Shown one piece after another: positions 44,450 to 54,340 of a DNA stretch of 64,000 nucleotides (the stretch's first letter is position 1; each line of letters begins with the position of its first letter). Source of the DNA: Chitinophagaceae bacterium (lineage in GTDB: Bacteria > Bacteroidota > Bacteroidia > Chitinophagales > Chitinophagaceae); assembly GCA_016720775.1 (NCBI GenBank), contig JADKJX010000001.1, forward strand, positions 372,001-436,000, written 5' to 3'. A program made the translations under genes and the position numbers. The notes beneath the pieces are model-generated. The model did not search any database. It had not been told where the DNA came from and was given only the letters and a program-made list of their open reading frames with translations.

Positions 44450-45085
44450 ATGAAAAAAAGTACCGGCAGCAGGATCACTTTTTTTGGTGTTTGCATTTTT
44501 ATTGTGCTGTATTTTATCGCTGCATACCTCTATCCGGGCGGCTCACAGGCTGATAGGACGGCGAAGGATTTCAGCTGGCTCAACAACTACTGGTGCGACC
44601 TGTTGAGCGAACAGGCGAAGAACGGCCAACATAATGCCGCAAGGCAAATCGCAATTACCTCCTGGCTTATCTTAAGTTTCTCCCTTTTGATATTCTGGTA
44701 TTTTTTGCCGACGTTGTTTGCGGTTAATGACACTGTAAAAAAAACAATTCGGTTTTGCGGAGTTGCAGCAATGGGGATATCATCATTATTGTTTACGCAG
44801 TTGCATGATGTGGTCATACATTCCGCAAGCCTTTTGGGGTTTATAGCCCTTTGCGGAACCTTTACCGGGCTCTATAAAAGCGGGTATTACCGGTTTTTCT
44901 ATGCCGGGCTTTTGTGTATCGCCCTGATGTGTTTGAACTACTTTATCATGATGAGCAATACATTCATTTCTTTCCTGCCGCTGATCCAAAAGATCACCTT
45001 TGTAATTGTGCTGGGCTGGATACTTTTTATTAACCGGGAACTGTACCGGTCAGATCCGGAAAAATCAAACAAGATCTTTTATTAA
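44450..45085 (+). CDS. Integral membrane protein (DUF998-like)
   Basis: 211 residues with about six membrane segments and a WCDLLSE loop after the first, as in DUF998-type proteins. No catalytic motif. It starts 22 bp after the peptidase remnant and is followed by the lysozyme gene. Function unknown. Confidence 0.78.
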   Translation: MKKSTGSRITFFGVCIFIVLYFIAAYLYPGGSQADRTAKDFSWLNNYWCDLLSEQAKNGQHNAARQIAITSWLILSFSLLIFWYFLPTLFAVNDTVKKTIRFCGVAAMGISSLLFTQLHDVVIHSASLLGFIALCGTFTGLYKSGYYRFFYAGLLCIALMCLNYFIMMSNTFISFLPLIQKITFVIVLGWILFINRELYRSDPEKSNKIFY

Positions 45086-45143
45086 AACTTTAGCAACGGA
45101 TTGAAATATCTTTTCTGCAAATTTGCTTTCTAATATTTCCCGG

Positions 45144-45908
45144 TTGGCAAAAAAGAAAAGATCGATCCTGCGTATAATTTTAATACCGGCACTGCTGCTT
45201 GCCATAGCGGCTACGGCAGTTTACTATATCGCCAATGTGGTTAACAAGCCAAAGTTTGTGCGCTATCCTGCCTTTGAAATTGATCTCCCCGTTAATTATA
45301 ATATCCACGGGATTGACGTAAGCCGTTATCAAAAAAATATTGATTGGGAAGCAGTAAAAGCCATGCAGGATAAGCAGGTGAAGATCGGTTTTGCCTTTAT
45401 TAAAGCCACTGAGGGGTTGGGAAGAGTGGATAATAACTTCCGGCAAAACTGGTTCAATTCAAAAGAAGCGAATATGCCAAGAGGGGCCTATCACTTTTTC
45501 ATTCCATCCAAAAGCGGAAAAGCACAGGCCGAAAATTTTATAGCAACTGTTTCACTAACAAAAGGCGACCTGCCGCCGGTACTGGATATTGAAACCACGA
45601 ACGGGGCATCTGTTGCCGATATACAGCAACGCACAAAGGACTGGCTTGAAATGATCAGTAAATATTATAAAGTAAAGCCCATCATTTATACCAATATAGA
45701 TTTTTATGAAAATTTCTTAGATGGAAAGTTTGATGATTACCCATTGTGGGTTGCTCATTATTATGTACAAAACAAACCGAGAATCGAACGAAGGTGGAGT
45801 TTTTGGCAGCATAATGAAAAGGGCAGGGTGAATGGTGTGGATGCCTATGTTGATTTCAATGTATTCAATGGCGACAGTACTGCGTTCAGGAAAATACTGC
45901 TGAAATGA
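45144..45908 (+). CDS. GH25 lysozyme-like muramidase, membrane-anchored
   Basis: About 254 residues. An N-terminal anchor (KRSILRIILIPALLLAIAATAVYY) is followed by a GH25 barrel: HGIDVSRYQKNIDW, FAFIKATEG, and the acidic catalytic pair in VLDIETT. It hydrolyses the MurNAc-GlcNAc bond. No ATG is available in frame; the start is TTG 45144 (or TTG 45123), so the exact N-terminus is uncertain. Confidence 0.87.
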   Translation: MAKKKRSILRIILIPALLLAIAATAVYYIANVVNKPKFVRYPAFEIDLPVNYNIHGIDVSRYQKNIDWEAVKAMQDKQVKIGFAFIKATEGLGRVDNNFRQNWFNSKEANMPRGAYHFFIPSKSGKAQAENFIATVSLTKGDLPPVLDIETTNGASVADIQQRTKDWLEMISKYYKVKPIIYTNIDFYENFLDGKFDDYPLWVAHYYVQNKPRIERRWSFWQHNEKGRVNGVDAYVDFNVFNGDSTAFRKILLK

Positions 45909-45921
45909 TTCAACATTAGTA

Positions 45922-45930
45922 TTACTTTTA
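45922..45930 (+). promoter_or_regulatory. Possible -7-like element
   Basis: TTACTTTTA, 36 bp before the small membrane gene. See the similar strings at 15555 and 53716. Confidence 0.22.
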
Positions 45931-45965
45931 AGGGTAAACAATGAACTTCAGATAAAAATCCGGGC

Positions 45966-46184
45966 ATGGGAATGGAAGACGAAACCAGGGCATTCCTGGT
46001 AAAGATATTGCAGACCATATCCATTGTTTTATTATGGATGATGATAAATGTGTTTGCGGGTATTTATAAAGGGTATGCTTTTTTTGAAAACAAGCCGGAC
46101 TGGACGAATTACCTGTACTATTCTCTTTTCCTTGCCAGCCTTATAGTCCTCATTATCCACCTCAGGCATAAATGGAAATTATGA
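45966..46184 (+). CDS. Small membrane protein
   Basis: 72 residues with two hydrophobic segments (about 10-32 and 48-65) and a basic C-terminus. Either ATG 45966 or 45972 can start it. It looks like a small Bacteroidetes membrane protein; no function is known to me. It abuts the convergent gene at 46185. Confidence 0.6.
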   Translation: MGMEDETRAFLVKILQTISIVLLWMMINVFAGIYKGYAFFENKPDWTNYLYYSLFLASLIVLIIHLRHKWKL

Positions 46185-46613
46185 TCAACTGCTGTGATCG
46201 GCTATGATCAGCCATTTATTATTGATTTTTTTGAAAAACAATGTGAAGTGTCCTTCCACATTACCAATGCTGCGGGTAAGATGCCATTTGCCTACTATAA
46301 AGAAATAGGTATCCGATATTTTTTTAACCTGGAGGATATTGAAGTCCAGCTTCCCCATGGCTGCAGTATCAGGATAGCCTCTTTTATAATTTCCCAGTGT
46401 ATTCTTCCAGCCATAGGTTACGCCGCTTTTACCAATGAACATGAGCGAATCGCTTTGCCAATAACCATTCATAAAACCCTCAATATCGCCCCTGTTCCAG
46501 GCCAGGCGTTGTTTTTCAATTTCAGAACGGATGATGGTTTCGTCTTGTGATTGTGCATATGAAAAATTAAAGAAAGAGAACAGCGCAACAAAAAGCAGGA
46601 ATAGCTTCTTCAT
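46185..46613 (-). CDS. Secreted DUF4440/NTF2-like protein
   Basis: 142 residues from ATG 46613; the longer frame starts further upstream. Signal peptide (MKKLFLLFVALFSFFNFSYAQ), then an NTF2-like fold: IEKQRLAWNRGDIEGFMNGYW, SLMFIG and FTLFFKKINNKWLIIADHSS. Members include enzymes and small-molecule binders; nothing here shows which. Confidence 0.83.
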   Translation of the reverse strand: MKKLFLLFVALFSFFNFSYAQSQDETIIRSEIEKQRLAWNRGDIEGFMNGYWQSDSLMFIGKSGVTYGWKNTLGNYKRGYPDTAAMGKLDFNILQVKKISDTYFFIVGKWHLTRSIGNVEGHFTLFFKKINNKWLIIADHSS

Positions 46614-46670
46614 AAATGTTGATTGAACCATAAATATAAAGGATCGGGAATAAATGCGCCAATAACGGAT

Positions 46671-47060
46671 TTAGTGTTTATGATGCGGTGATGAACATTT
46701 GCTGCGGTGACATAGCCGGTAGTTGTAAAAATGAGCGCTGATGATCAACGCAACAGCAATTAGTAAAAAAGGGATCTCTAATTCCACAAAAAACTGTTTA
46801 AGTACCAGGAATACAAAACCGGCGGTAAAAATCAAAACAGGTACCAGGGAGCGGTGATGTTTTATGAAACCATGAAAAAGTGAGTAAGAACCAACAACAA
46901 ACGCCAGGGCGATCATGCCCCATTCAAAAAAAACATTGTGAATGATGTTGATCCCAAACACGGGGAGTGTAGACATCAGTACCGGCAATAAAGCGCAATG
47001 GATGGCACAAGCGATGGAAGTAAAGATTCCAAAAGCATCCCAGTTCAGTTTTATATTCAT
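46671..47060 (-). CDS. MerC-domain membrane protein
   Basis: 129 residues from ATG 47060. Four membrane segments, with CAIHCALLPV in the first (the MerC Cys pair region) and a His/Cys-rich tail (LCHRSKCSSPHHKH). MerC proteins carry metal ions into the cell. The fur and sco genes nearby are also metal-linked, but are on the other strand. Confidence 0.85.
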   Translation of the reverse strand: MNIKLNWDAFGIFTSIACAIHCALLPVLMSTLPVFGINIIHNVFFEWGMIALAFVVGSYSLFHGFIKHHRSLVPVLIFTAGFVFLVLKQFFVELEIPFLLIAVALIISAHFYNYRLCHRSKCSSPHHKH

Positions 47061-47143
47061 GCGAAAGACAAAGGTAGCAAAAATGCAATAATGTTGCAAA
47101 TTTTAACTTGAAAGGGTTGTAAATTTGCACCAAATGATCTTAC

Positions 47144-47880
47144 ATGAATAAGCGGTTATTGATTTATGGTGGTTTTTTTGTTTTGCTGCTGGGTGCTTTT
47201 TATTTCTTTCTGTTCAGTGACTACGATTTTTCAAAATCAAACCTGGTTGTGCGAAACGCCAATGTGGAAGATTTCTCATTCATAAACCAGGATGGAAAGA
47301 ACATTACCCAGCGGGAAGTAGAAGGCAAAGTGTATGTAGCCGAATATTTCTTTACCACCTGCAAAGGCATCTGCCCGAAAATGAATGCCAATATGCGGCG
47401 GGTATTTGATGCATTCAAAGATGAGCCGGATTTTATGATCCTTTCGCATAGTTGTATGCCTGAAACAGATTCGGTGCCACTGCTAAAAGCCTATGAAGAA
47501 AAATGATCAACGGGGACTTGTTAAGGAACGAGGATGGGTCTTACAAAATAAAATATGATCCTGCCACAAACTACAAACCACAAACTGCAAACCAAAATTG
47601 GAATTTTGTTACAGGCGACAAAGCGCTTCTCTATAAAATGGCCCGGCAGGATTACGGGATAGATAACGGAAAGCCCGATTCAACACAATTGCTGAAGGAC
47701 CAGTTCATACATACCCAGTTTTTTGCGTTGGTAGACAAACAGCGAAGGGTAAGAGGTATGGTTTACGACGGCCTGAATAATGATGAGGTGGACAAAATGA
47801 TCAATGATATCAAAGGATTGCTGAAAGAAAAAGTAACCAGCAAACGTTTTATGAACGGCTTCAGCAATACACCTAATTAA
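47144..47880 (+). pseudogene. SCO1/SenC-type copper protein, split by a frameshift
   Basis: An N-terminal anchor precedes a thioredoxin-fold domain with the copper motif TCKGICP (Cys73, Cys77). The first frame stops at TGA in LKAYEEK (47506); a second frame starts at the overlapping ATG (47503) and carries the missing half, including the third ligand in QFIHTQFFALVD. Adding one A to the five-A run at 47499-47503 joins them as AYEEKMINGD. SCO delivers copper to cytochrome oxidase. An extra loop with a 14-bp tandem repeat lies just after the join. Real break or one-base error. Confidence 0.82.
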
Positions 47881-47885
47881 AATTT

Positions 47886-48299
47886 ATGGATCAGCTTTTA
47901 GACATACTGAAAAGAAACCAGCTCAGTGTAACAGAGGGGAGAAAAAAAATACTCGAACTTTTTTTAAAAAGCCCCGGGGCGTTGGCGCATGCCGACATTG
48001 AAAAAAGTACGGATGCCTCCTTTGACCGGGTAACAGTATACAGGACCCTGCAGACATTTGTTGAAAAAGGAATAATCCATAACATTCCCACTACTGATAA
48101 TTCCATCCTTTATGCTTTGTGCAGGGATAATTGTGAAGCAGGACATCACCACGATAACCATGTGCATTTCATCTGCGATGTATGTGATAAAACGATTTGC
48201 TTAGAGCATGTTGCTATCCCGGAAGTAAAACTTCCGAAGGGCTTTAAACAAAATCAAACCGATGTGGTCATTAGTGGTGTATGCAGCGAATGCAGGTAA
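47886..48299 (+). CDS. Fur-family metal-dependent repressor
   Basis: 137 residues: N-terminal winged helix (LSVTEGRKKILELFL...FDRVTVYRTLQTFVEKGII), a His-rich hinge (AGHHHDNHVHF) for the regulatory metal, and two Cys pairs (CDVC, CSEC) for structural zinc. It could be Fur, Zur or PerR; the sequence does not decide. It follows the SCO gene by 5 bp and may be co-transcribed. Confidence 0.9.
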   Translation: MDQLLDILKRNQLSVTEGRKKILELFLKSPGALAHADIEKSTDASFDRVTVYRTLQTFVEKGIIHNIPTTDNSILYALCRDNCEAGHHHDNHVHFICDVCDKTICLEHVAIPEVKLPKGFKQNQTDVVISGVCSECR

Positions 48300-48302
48300 G
48301 CA

Positions 48303-50012
48303 TTAGGTCATCTGTTTCTTTACAAACTCCATCAGCACTTTTATTTTTTCCGGGCTGAAGTCAAATTGCAAACCGGCCGTTTCAAAAAGCTGCGGCAATG
48401 TTTTTGTGCCACCAAGGCTTAATGCCTTGCAGTAATTGTCCATTGCCAATTGCCTGTTTTCCTTAAACTGCATCCACATGCCGATGGCGCCTAATTGCGC
48501 AATGCCGTATTCTATATAGTAAAAAGGCACTTCAAATAAATGCAATTGGCGTTGCCAGCTGTTGCTGCGGTAATTTTCCAATCCGCTGTAGTCGATCACG
48601 TCATCCTGGAACTCCTTCAGGATCTCATTCCATTTTTCGGTGCGTTCATCGTGACTGTGTGCAGGGTGTTCATATATCCAATGCTGAAACTTATCAATGA
48701 TGGCGATCCAGGGAAAGATGGTGATCACTCGTTCTAATTGATGATCTATTGCTTTTTGCAGGTCTTCTTTATCGGTGAAGAAAGTTTCCCATTCATCCAT
48801 GCTCATCAATTCCATGGCCATGCTTGCCACTTCAGCGATCTCCATGGGGTATTCTTTAAAGCCATTCAACTCAAGCGGGTGTGCCAGGAAAGAATGTATC
48901 GCATGTCCGCCTTCATGCAGCATGGTGGTTACATCATGCATCTGCCCGGCGGCATTCATAAAAATAAAGGGAGCACCGCTTTCGGCCAGCGGACAATTAT
49001 ATCCTCCGGGAGCCTTTCCCTTCCTGCTTTCCAGGTCAAGGTGTTTTAGCTCGTTCATCTTTTTAAGACAATCGCCAAAGAAAGGCCGAAGTTTTGTAAA
49101 GCAGGCAACAGACTTCTCGATGAGTTCCTCGCTGGTTTTAAAAGGATGTAACGGTTTAACGCCTTCTGGCTCTGCATCAATATCCCAGGGACGTAAAGTA
49201 TCCAGTCCCAGCTTTTCTTTTTTGTTTTGATAAATAACATTCACCAGTGGTAACACATGCTGCTTTACGGCTTCGTGAAACTGGTAACAATCTTCTTTGG
49301 TATAATCAAAACGGCCCAGTTCTTTAAAACGATAATCCCTGTAATTTGCAAAACCGGCATTGAGTGCTTCCTGGTTTCTTTTTCCAATCAATTGATCGTA
49401 TAATTTATCCAATGCTTCTTTATCCAGCAACCTTCTTTCGTTTATTTTCCGGTATACTTCTTCACGTAAAGAACGGTCGTGATTTTCCAGGAATTTTGCT
49501 GCCTGTTGCAAAGTGTATTCTTCATCGTTTACTTTTACGGTCATTTTGCCCGAGATAACACCGTACTGCTGCTGCATTACTGAAAGGGCTGCCTGCAGGG
49601 GAATGTTCTCTTCCCGGAACAATTCAATGCTCTTGCGGATATTACGCAGGTAAGTAAAATATTTTTCTACATCCAGCTCTTTTGCCAGTGGATGATTCAC
49701 CAGTTTTTTATTTAGTGCATCGGAATACGGCTGGATCTTTGGCTGGATCTCCATGCAGAAATATGTAAAGGCTTCTTCCAGCGATTTGTTCTCGGTATCA
49801 CAGGTCATTTTTATCTGCCGCCAGCAGGCATCTTCATTTACCACGGCTTCCAGTTCACTCTGGTCCTTCATCCACTTTTCAAGGTCAGCCTTCGTATCAA
49901 TTTTTCTTTCCAGAAGGTCCTTAAAATAAGGCTCCAGGCTTTGCCAATCGGTGATGACAAAATTTTCAGGAATGAAATGCCGGGGAAGTTTTTTTATATC
50001 TGCGGTATACAT
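48303..50012 (-). CDS. M3-family oligoendopeptidase
   Basis: 569 residues with the zinc motif HEGGHAIHSF and the acidic EIAEVASMAMELM ligand helix of the M3 thimet/PepF group. No signal peptide, so it is cytoplasmic. It cleaves short peptides, for example those from protein turnover. It is convergent with fur, with a 3-bp gap. Confidence 0.92.
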   Translation of the reverse strand: MYTADIKKLPRHFIPENFVITDWQSLEPYFKDLLERKIDTKADLEKWMKDQSELEAVVNEDACWRQIKMTCDTENKSLEEAFTYFCMEIQPKIQPYSDALNKKLVNHPLAKELDVEKYFTYLRNIRKSIELFREENIPLQAALSVMQQQYGVISGKMTVKVNDEEYTLQQAAKFLENHDRSLREEVYRKINERRLLDKEALDKLYDQLIGKRNQEALNAGFANYRDYRFKELGRFDYTKEDCYQFHEAVKQHVLPLVNVIYQNKKEKLGLDTLRPWDIDAEPEGVKPLHPFKTSEELIEKSVACFTKLRPFFGDCLKKMNELKHLDLESRKGKAPGGYNCPLAESGAPFIFMNAAGQMHDVTTMLHEGGHAIHSFLAHPLELNGFKEYPMEIAEVASMAMELMSMDEWETFFTDKEDLQKAIDHQLERVITIFPWIAIIDKFQHWIYEHPAHSHDERTEKWNEILKEFQDDVIDYSGLENYRSNSWQRQLHLFEVPFYYIEYGIAQLGAIGMWMQFKENRQLAMDNYCKALSLGGTKTLPQLFETAGLQFDFSPEKIKVLMEFVKKQMT

Positions 50013-50120
50013 AAGTAGGTAGATATGTAATTTAAAATCCCGCCTTTATACACAAGGCAGGATCTTAATTATTAAAAAAGTTTTGTTGATCAACTTTATC
50101 TGTGTCATCCGTGTTCTATC

Positions 50121-50624
50121 TTAAGCCATCTTCCTCGGTGTATTTATTTTTTTAGCCGGTGCATTTTTTACTGCGGCGGTTTTTGTTTCAACCGTCTTTG
50201 GTTTATTTTCAGTAATACTGTTGTCTCCTGCATCCGGGTTCTCAGATAATTTGAACTCTATGTTGTTTGCTGTTAAGATGCCAAACCATTTTACCATTTT
50301 TTTCATATCGCTGGCATATACCCGGCTGAAATCCATATCGGGATAAACCTTTTCAAAGTACTTTTTTACGGCTGCAGCATCATTGTCTTCAGGAAGTTTG
50401 CTTTTGCTCTCCTTCATGGCATTGAAAATATCAACCAGGTTCACATTGTCTTTGGTTGTAAATACTTCAATGCTCTCCAGGTGCGAAAAGTTATGAATGC
50501 GGCTGCTCACAAATTTTGTGCTTTTGTCTTCCAGCGATTTCACCACACCCCCATCTGCTTTTGAGGATAATAATTCAAATAACCCCGGCAGTCCGGTAAC
50601 CGATACCAATTTGCTGTATTCCAT
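50121..50624 (-). CDS. DUF5606-domain protein
   Basis: 167 residues. MEYSKLVSVTGLPGLFELLSSK begins a DUF5606 domain, conserved across Bacteroidetes. The tail is low-complexity, rich in Lys, Ala and Pro. Function unknown; no enzyme motif. Confidence 0.88.
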   Translation of the reverse strand: MEYSKLVSVTGLPGLFELLSSKADGGVVKSLEDKSTKFVSSRIHNFSHLESIEVFTTKDNVNLVDIFNAMKESKSKLPEDNDAAAVKKYFEKVYPDMDFSRVYASDMKKMVKWFGILTANNIEFKLSENPDAGDNSITENKPKTVETKTAAVKNAPAKKINTPRKMA

Positions 50625-50823
50625 ATGAGTCGTTTAATATTTTAGGCGTGCAAGTTAACCCTAAAATGGCAAATTCATCATTTATCAGGATGTGCCCGCT
50701 AATCATGAGTGAATGCCACTTATCCGGAATGGGTGCCGTATTTAATATCCGGACTGAAAACCAGGGCTTCAGGCACCTGTTTGATCAAAAGCTGTCGTCT
50801 AATAGTACATACAATAAAAAATT

Positions 50824-53715
50824 ATGAGATTAAGATCTGCGTTATTAGTATTGATTTTCAGCCTGGGCGCCCTAGCAGCAAAGAGTCAGAATCTTACCCT
50901 TAAGGGCAAGCTACTGGATAAGGATACCAAATCACCCATTGCGGGAGCTACCGTAACCCTTATTGCACAGAAAGATTCTCTGCACCCTAAAACAGTTTTA
51001 TCAGATGCAAAAGGAGAGTTCTCTTTTACAGGGCTGGCGGTTGATAAATACCGTTTGCTGACAAGTACGATCGGGTATGATGTAATTTCTCAAGTAATAA
51101 ACTTACAGGCAAGTAATAAAGAGCCACTTCAATTCAACCTGGCAAAAATGGCAAAGGAGCTGGAAGGTGTTGTAGTAAAAGCCAGGAAACCGGTCGTATC
51201 ACAGAAAGGAGATACCCTTGAATTTAATGCCAGTGAACTGAAAGTTAATCCCGACGCCAATGCAGAAGATATGATCAAGAAATTACCGGGTGTAACCATT
51301 GATAAGGATGGTAATGTGACCGCCGGAGGCGACCAGGTAAAAAAAGTAACCGTTGATGGCCGTGATTTTTTTGGCGATGATGCTACGGCGGCATTAAGAA
51401 ACCTACCGGCATCCATCATTGATAAGATACAGGTATTTGATAAACTAAGTGACCAGGCAGCGTTTACCGGCTTTGATGACGGCAACAGTACCAAGTCCAT
51501 CAATATCGTTACCAAATCAGGCATGCGTAACGGCCAGTTTGGAAGAGTATTTGCCGGGGCAGGAACAGACGGACGTTACAATGCCGGAGGAAATATAAGT
51601 ATGTTTAAAAAAAGTATGCGGTTGACTTTTGTGGGATTGGCCAATAATATTAACCAGCAGAATTTTGCGTCGCAGGACCTGCTGGGTGTTACAAGCAGCA
51701 GTGGCGGCGGCGGCAATCGCGGAGGTGGCGGTAACCGAGGTGGCGGAGCCGGAGGTTTTGGCGGCGGTGGAAATAACAACGGAAACAACTTTACCGTAGG
51801 GCAGCAAAACGGTATCAGTAAAACAAATTCATTCGGTCTGAATTATTCTGATGTGTGGAGTAAGAAAGTAGATGTGTCTGGAAGCTATTTCTTTAATAAC
51901 AGCAATACAAATAATGACCAGGTCTCTAATACTGAAAATTTCCAACTGTCTGGTAAGAACCAGTTTTATGATGAGAATGCACTGTCAAGTTCAAAAAACT
52001 ACAATCACCGGATCAACTTCAGGCTGAATTACAAAATTGACGACAAGAACTCTATTATGATTTCGCCAAGCCTGAGTTTTCAAAACAATAAATCAGTAAA
52101 AGACATAACCGGACTGAATAGCTATTCTTCAATTGATACCATCAGCCGCTCCATTAATAACACCGATAATAAAACATCGGGGTATAACTTTAATAATAAC
52201 ATTTTATTCCGTCACTCTTTTGCCAAAAAAGGCAGAACCCTTTCTGTGAACTTTAATACGGCATTGAACAGGAAAGACGGAGATACCTATGTTCAGAACG
52301 TGAATAATTATTATACCAGCGGTGGAATCGTAAGTGATTCGCTCCAGCAATACACCGGTCTGGTTACAAATGGGTACCAGCTTTCGGCTAATATTGCTTT
52401 TACAGAGCCCGTTGGTAAGAAAGGGCAATTACAGTTTAACTATACTCCTTCTTATTCAAAAAGTAAATCAGACCAGGAAGTTTATCAATATGATTATATC
52501 GGAGGAAAATACTCCGTGTTTGACGATTCTCTTTCAAACAAGTTTGACAACGTAACTACCAAGCATAATGTAGGTACAAGTTACCGGGTGGGCGACCGGG
52601 ACAACATGTTTTCTGTTGGCGTGTCGTATCAATACACCATTCTTACCAGCGACCGGACCTATCCCACTCCTGCCAATGTAAGTAAGACGTTTAATAATAT
52701 TCTTCCCAATTTAATGTGGAACAAGAAATTAAATGCCCGAAACAGCATCCGGGTGTTTTACCGGGCAAATACCAATACGCCTTCTGTTACCCAGTTGCAG
52801 GATGTATATAACAACAATAATCCGTTGTTTATTACAGCCGGCAACCCCGACCTTAAACAACAGGTTGGTAATACCCTGAGTGCAAGGTATACGTATACAA
52901 ATACGGGAAAAGCCAAAAGTTTTTTTGCGAACATATTCCTGCAGCAGAACAGTAATTACATAACCAATGCAACGTATACTGCATCAAAGGACAGTGTGCT
53001 TAACAGTTCGGTTACCTTATACAAAGGGTCGCAATTATCCAAGCCGGTAAATATTAACGGTTACTGGAGCCTGCGTTCGTTTTTTACCTACGCGATGCCG
53101 CTGAAGTTCATAAAATCTAACTTAAGTTTCAACGGTGGATTAACGTACAGCAACACACCGGGACTGATCAATAACGTACGCAATAATTCAAAATCATCTA
53201 CTTATACCGCAGGGGTAGTGTTAGCCAGTAATATCAGTGAGTTCATTGATTTTAATGTTAACTACTCTGCCAACTTCAGTAATGTAAAAAATTCCATTCA
53301 GCCGCAGTTGAACAATAAATATGTTCAGCAGTCTGCAGGCGTACAATTGAATCTCTTGAATAAGAAAGGATGGTTTATCCAGAATGATGTAAGCAACCAG
53401 AGCTACAGCGGGTTGACCGGAGGATTTAACCAGAATTACTGGTTATGGAATGCGGGTATTGGAAAAAAATTCCTGAAAAAACAACAGGCCGAGTTAAAAC
53501 TTACGGTGTTTGACCTGTTGAAACAAAACCAGAGCATTACCCGTACAGCAACTGATTCTTACATTCAGGATGTGCAGAACCAGGTGTTAAGGCAGTACTT
53601 CATGCTCACCTTTACTTACAGTCTGAAGAATTTTGGTGTGGCTAAAGCAGCCACCAATTCCGGGTTTGACAGGGAAAGAATGGGTGCACCGGGCGGAGGC
53701 TTTCGTCAGTTTTAG
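50824..53715 (+). CDS. Outer-membrane beta-barrel receptor (TonB-dependent type)
   Basis: 963 residues. Signal peptide, then a carboxypeptidase-regulatory-like domain (KGKLLDKDTKSPIAGATVTL), a plug region (GVTIDKDGNVTAGGDQVKKV) and a long barrel ending in RMGAPGGGFRQF. A Gly/Asn-rich stretch lies near residues 298-330. The 200 bp upstream hold no gene and probably its promoter. The ECF sigma gene follows after 32 bp. The substrate is unknown. Confidence 0.87.
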   Translation: MRLRSALLVLIFSLGALAAKSQNLTLKGKLLDKDTKSPIAGATVTLIAQKDSLHPKTVLSDAKGEFSFTGLAVDKYRLLTSTIGYDVISQVINLQASNKEPLQFNLAKMAKELEGVVVKARKPVVSQKGDTLEFNASELKVNPDANAEDMIKKLPGVTIDKDGNVTAGGDQVKKVTVDGRDFFGDDATAALRNLPASIIDKIQVFDKLSDQAAFTGFDDGNSTKSINIVTKSGMRNGQFGRVFAGAGTDGRYNAGGNISMFKKSMRLTFVGLANNINQQNFASQDLLGVTSSSGGGGNRGGGGNRGGGAGGFGGGGNNNGNNFTVGQQNGISKTNSFGLNYSDVWSKKVDVSGSYFFNNSNTNNDQVSNTENFQLSGKNQFYDENALSSSKNYNHRINFRLNYKIDDKNSIMISPSLSFQNNKSVKDITGLNSYSSIDTISRSINNTDNKTSGYNFNNNILFRHSFAKKGRTLSVNFNTALNRKDGDTYVQNVNNYYTSGGIVSDSLQQYTGLVTNGYQLSANIAFTEPVGKKGQLQFNYTPSYSKSKSDQEVYQYDYIGGKYSVFDDSLSNKFDNVTTKHNVGTSYRVGDRDNMFSVGVSYQYTILTSDRTYPTPANVSKTFNNILPNLMWNKKLNARNSIRVFYRANTNTPSVTQLQDVYNNNNPLFITAGNPDLKQQVGNTLSARYTYTNTGKAKSFFANIFLQQNSNYITNATYTASKDSVLNSSVTLYKGSQLSKPVNINGYWSLRSFFTYAMPLKFIKSNLSFNGGLTYSNTPGLINNVRNNSKSSTYTAGVVLASNISEFIDFNVNYSANFSNVKNSIQPQLNNKYVQQSAGVQLNLLNKKGWFIQNDVSNQSYSGLTGGFNQNYWLWNAGIGKKFLKKQQAELKLTVFDLLKQNQSITRTATDSYIQDVQNQVLRQYFMLTFTYSLKNFGVAKAATNSGFDRERMGAPGGGFRQF

Positions 53716-53724
53716 TTACTTTTA
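53716..53724 (+). promoter_or_regulatory. Possible -7-like element before the ECF sigma gene
   Basis: TTACTTTTA, about 24 bp before the TTG start at 53748. It is one of four similar strings in the window; no clear -33 box. Confidence 0.25.
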
Positions 53725-53747
53725 AGCAGCTAATTAAATGCGACGTT

Positions 53748-54329
53748 TTGAACCAACCGGAACTAATTGTACAACTGCAGCAGGGCGATGAATCGGCTTT
53801 TAAAAAGCTGGTGGATGAATGGCAGGATATGGTTTACAATACGGCATTGAGCATCGTGCAGGACGAAGATGATGCGGATGACATAACACAGGATGTTTTT
53901 ATACAGGTGTACCAGTCGGTTAGTTCTTTTAAAGGCGAATCAAAATTTTCCACCTGGCTTTACCGCATTACGGTGAACAGGGCGCTGGATCATGAGAAGA
54001 AAAAGAAAACAAAAAAACGTTTTGCTTTTGTACAAAGCATTTTTCGGAATAATGATGAGGAACAGGTTCAGCCGGCGGAATTCAATCACCCGGGTGTGCA
54101 ACTGGAGAAAAAGGAAAGCGCAGCTGAGTTATTCAATGCATTGAAGCGGATACCGGATAAACAACGGATCGCTTTTACGCTGCACAAACTGGAGGGGCAG
54201 AGTTACCAGGAAGTGGCTGAAATTATGAACACAAGCTTATATGCAGTAGAATCGCTGATAGCAAGGTCTAAAACGAATTTGAAAAAGATTTTAAGTGGTT
54301 ATTATGAAAAAAATATTTCGGAACAATAA
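53748..54329 (+). CDS. ECF-type RNA polymerase sigma factor
   Basis: 193 residues. Region 2 has DEDDADDITQDVFIQVYQSV and STWLYRITVNRALD; region 4 has IPDKQRIAFTLHKLEGQSYQEVAEIMN and a VESLIARSKTNL helix. It starts at TTG 53748; no ATG is in frame. It lies after the receptor gene and before a probable anti-sigma gene, so the group may sense envelope signals. Its promoters are not known. Confidence 0.92.
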   Translation: MNQPELIVQLQQGDESAFKKLVDEWQDMVYNTALSIVQDEDDADDITQDVFIQVYQSVSSFKGESKFSTWLYRITVNRALDHEKKKKTKKRFAFVQSIFRNNDEEQVQPAEFNHPGVQLEKKESAAELFNALKRIPDKQRIAFTLHKLEGQSYQEVAEIMNTSLYAVESLIARSKTNLKKILSGYYEKNISEQ

Positions 54330-54340
54330 AAAGATCCGTT

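Noticed and set aside
51700..51790. Gly/Asn-rich coding repeats in the receptor as a mobile or CRISPR-like array
   Set aside because: The stretch is in frame within a long receptor gene and has no regular spacer structure.
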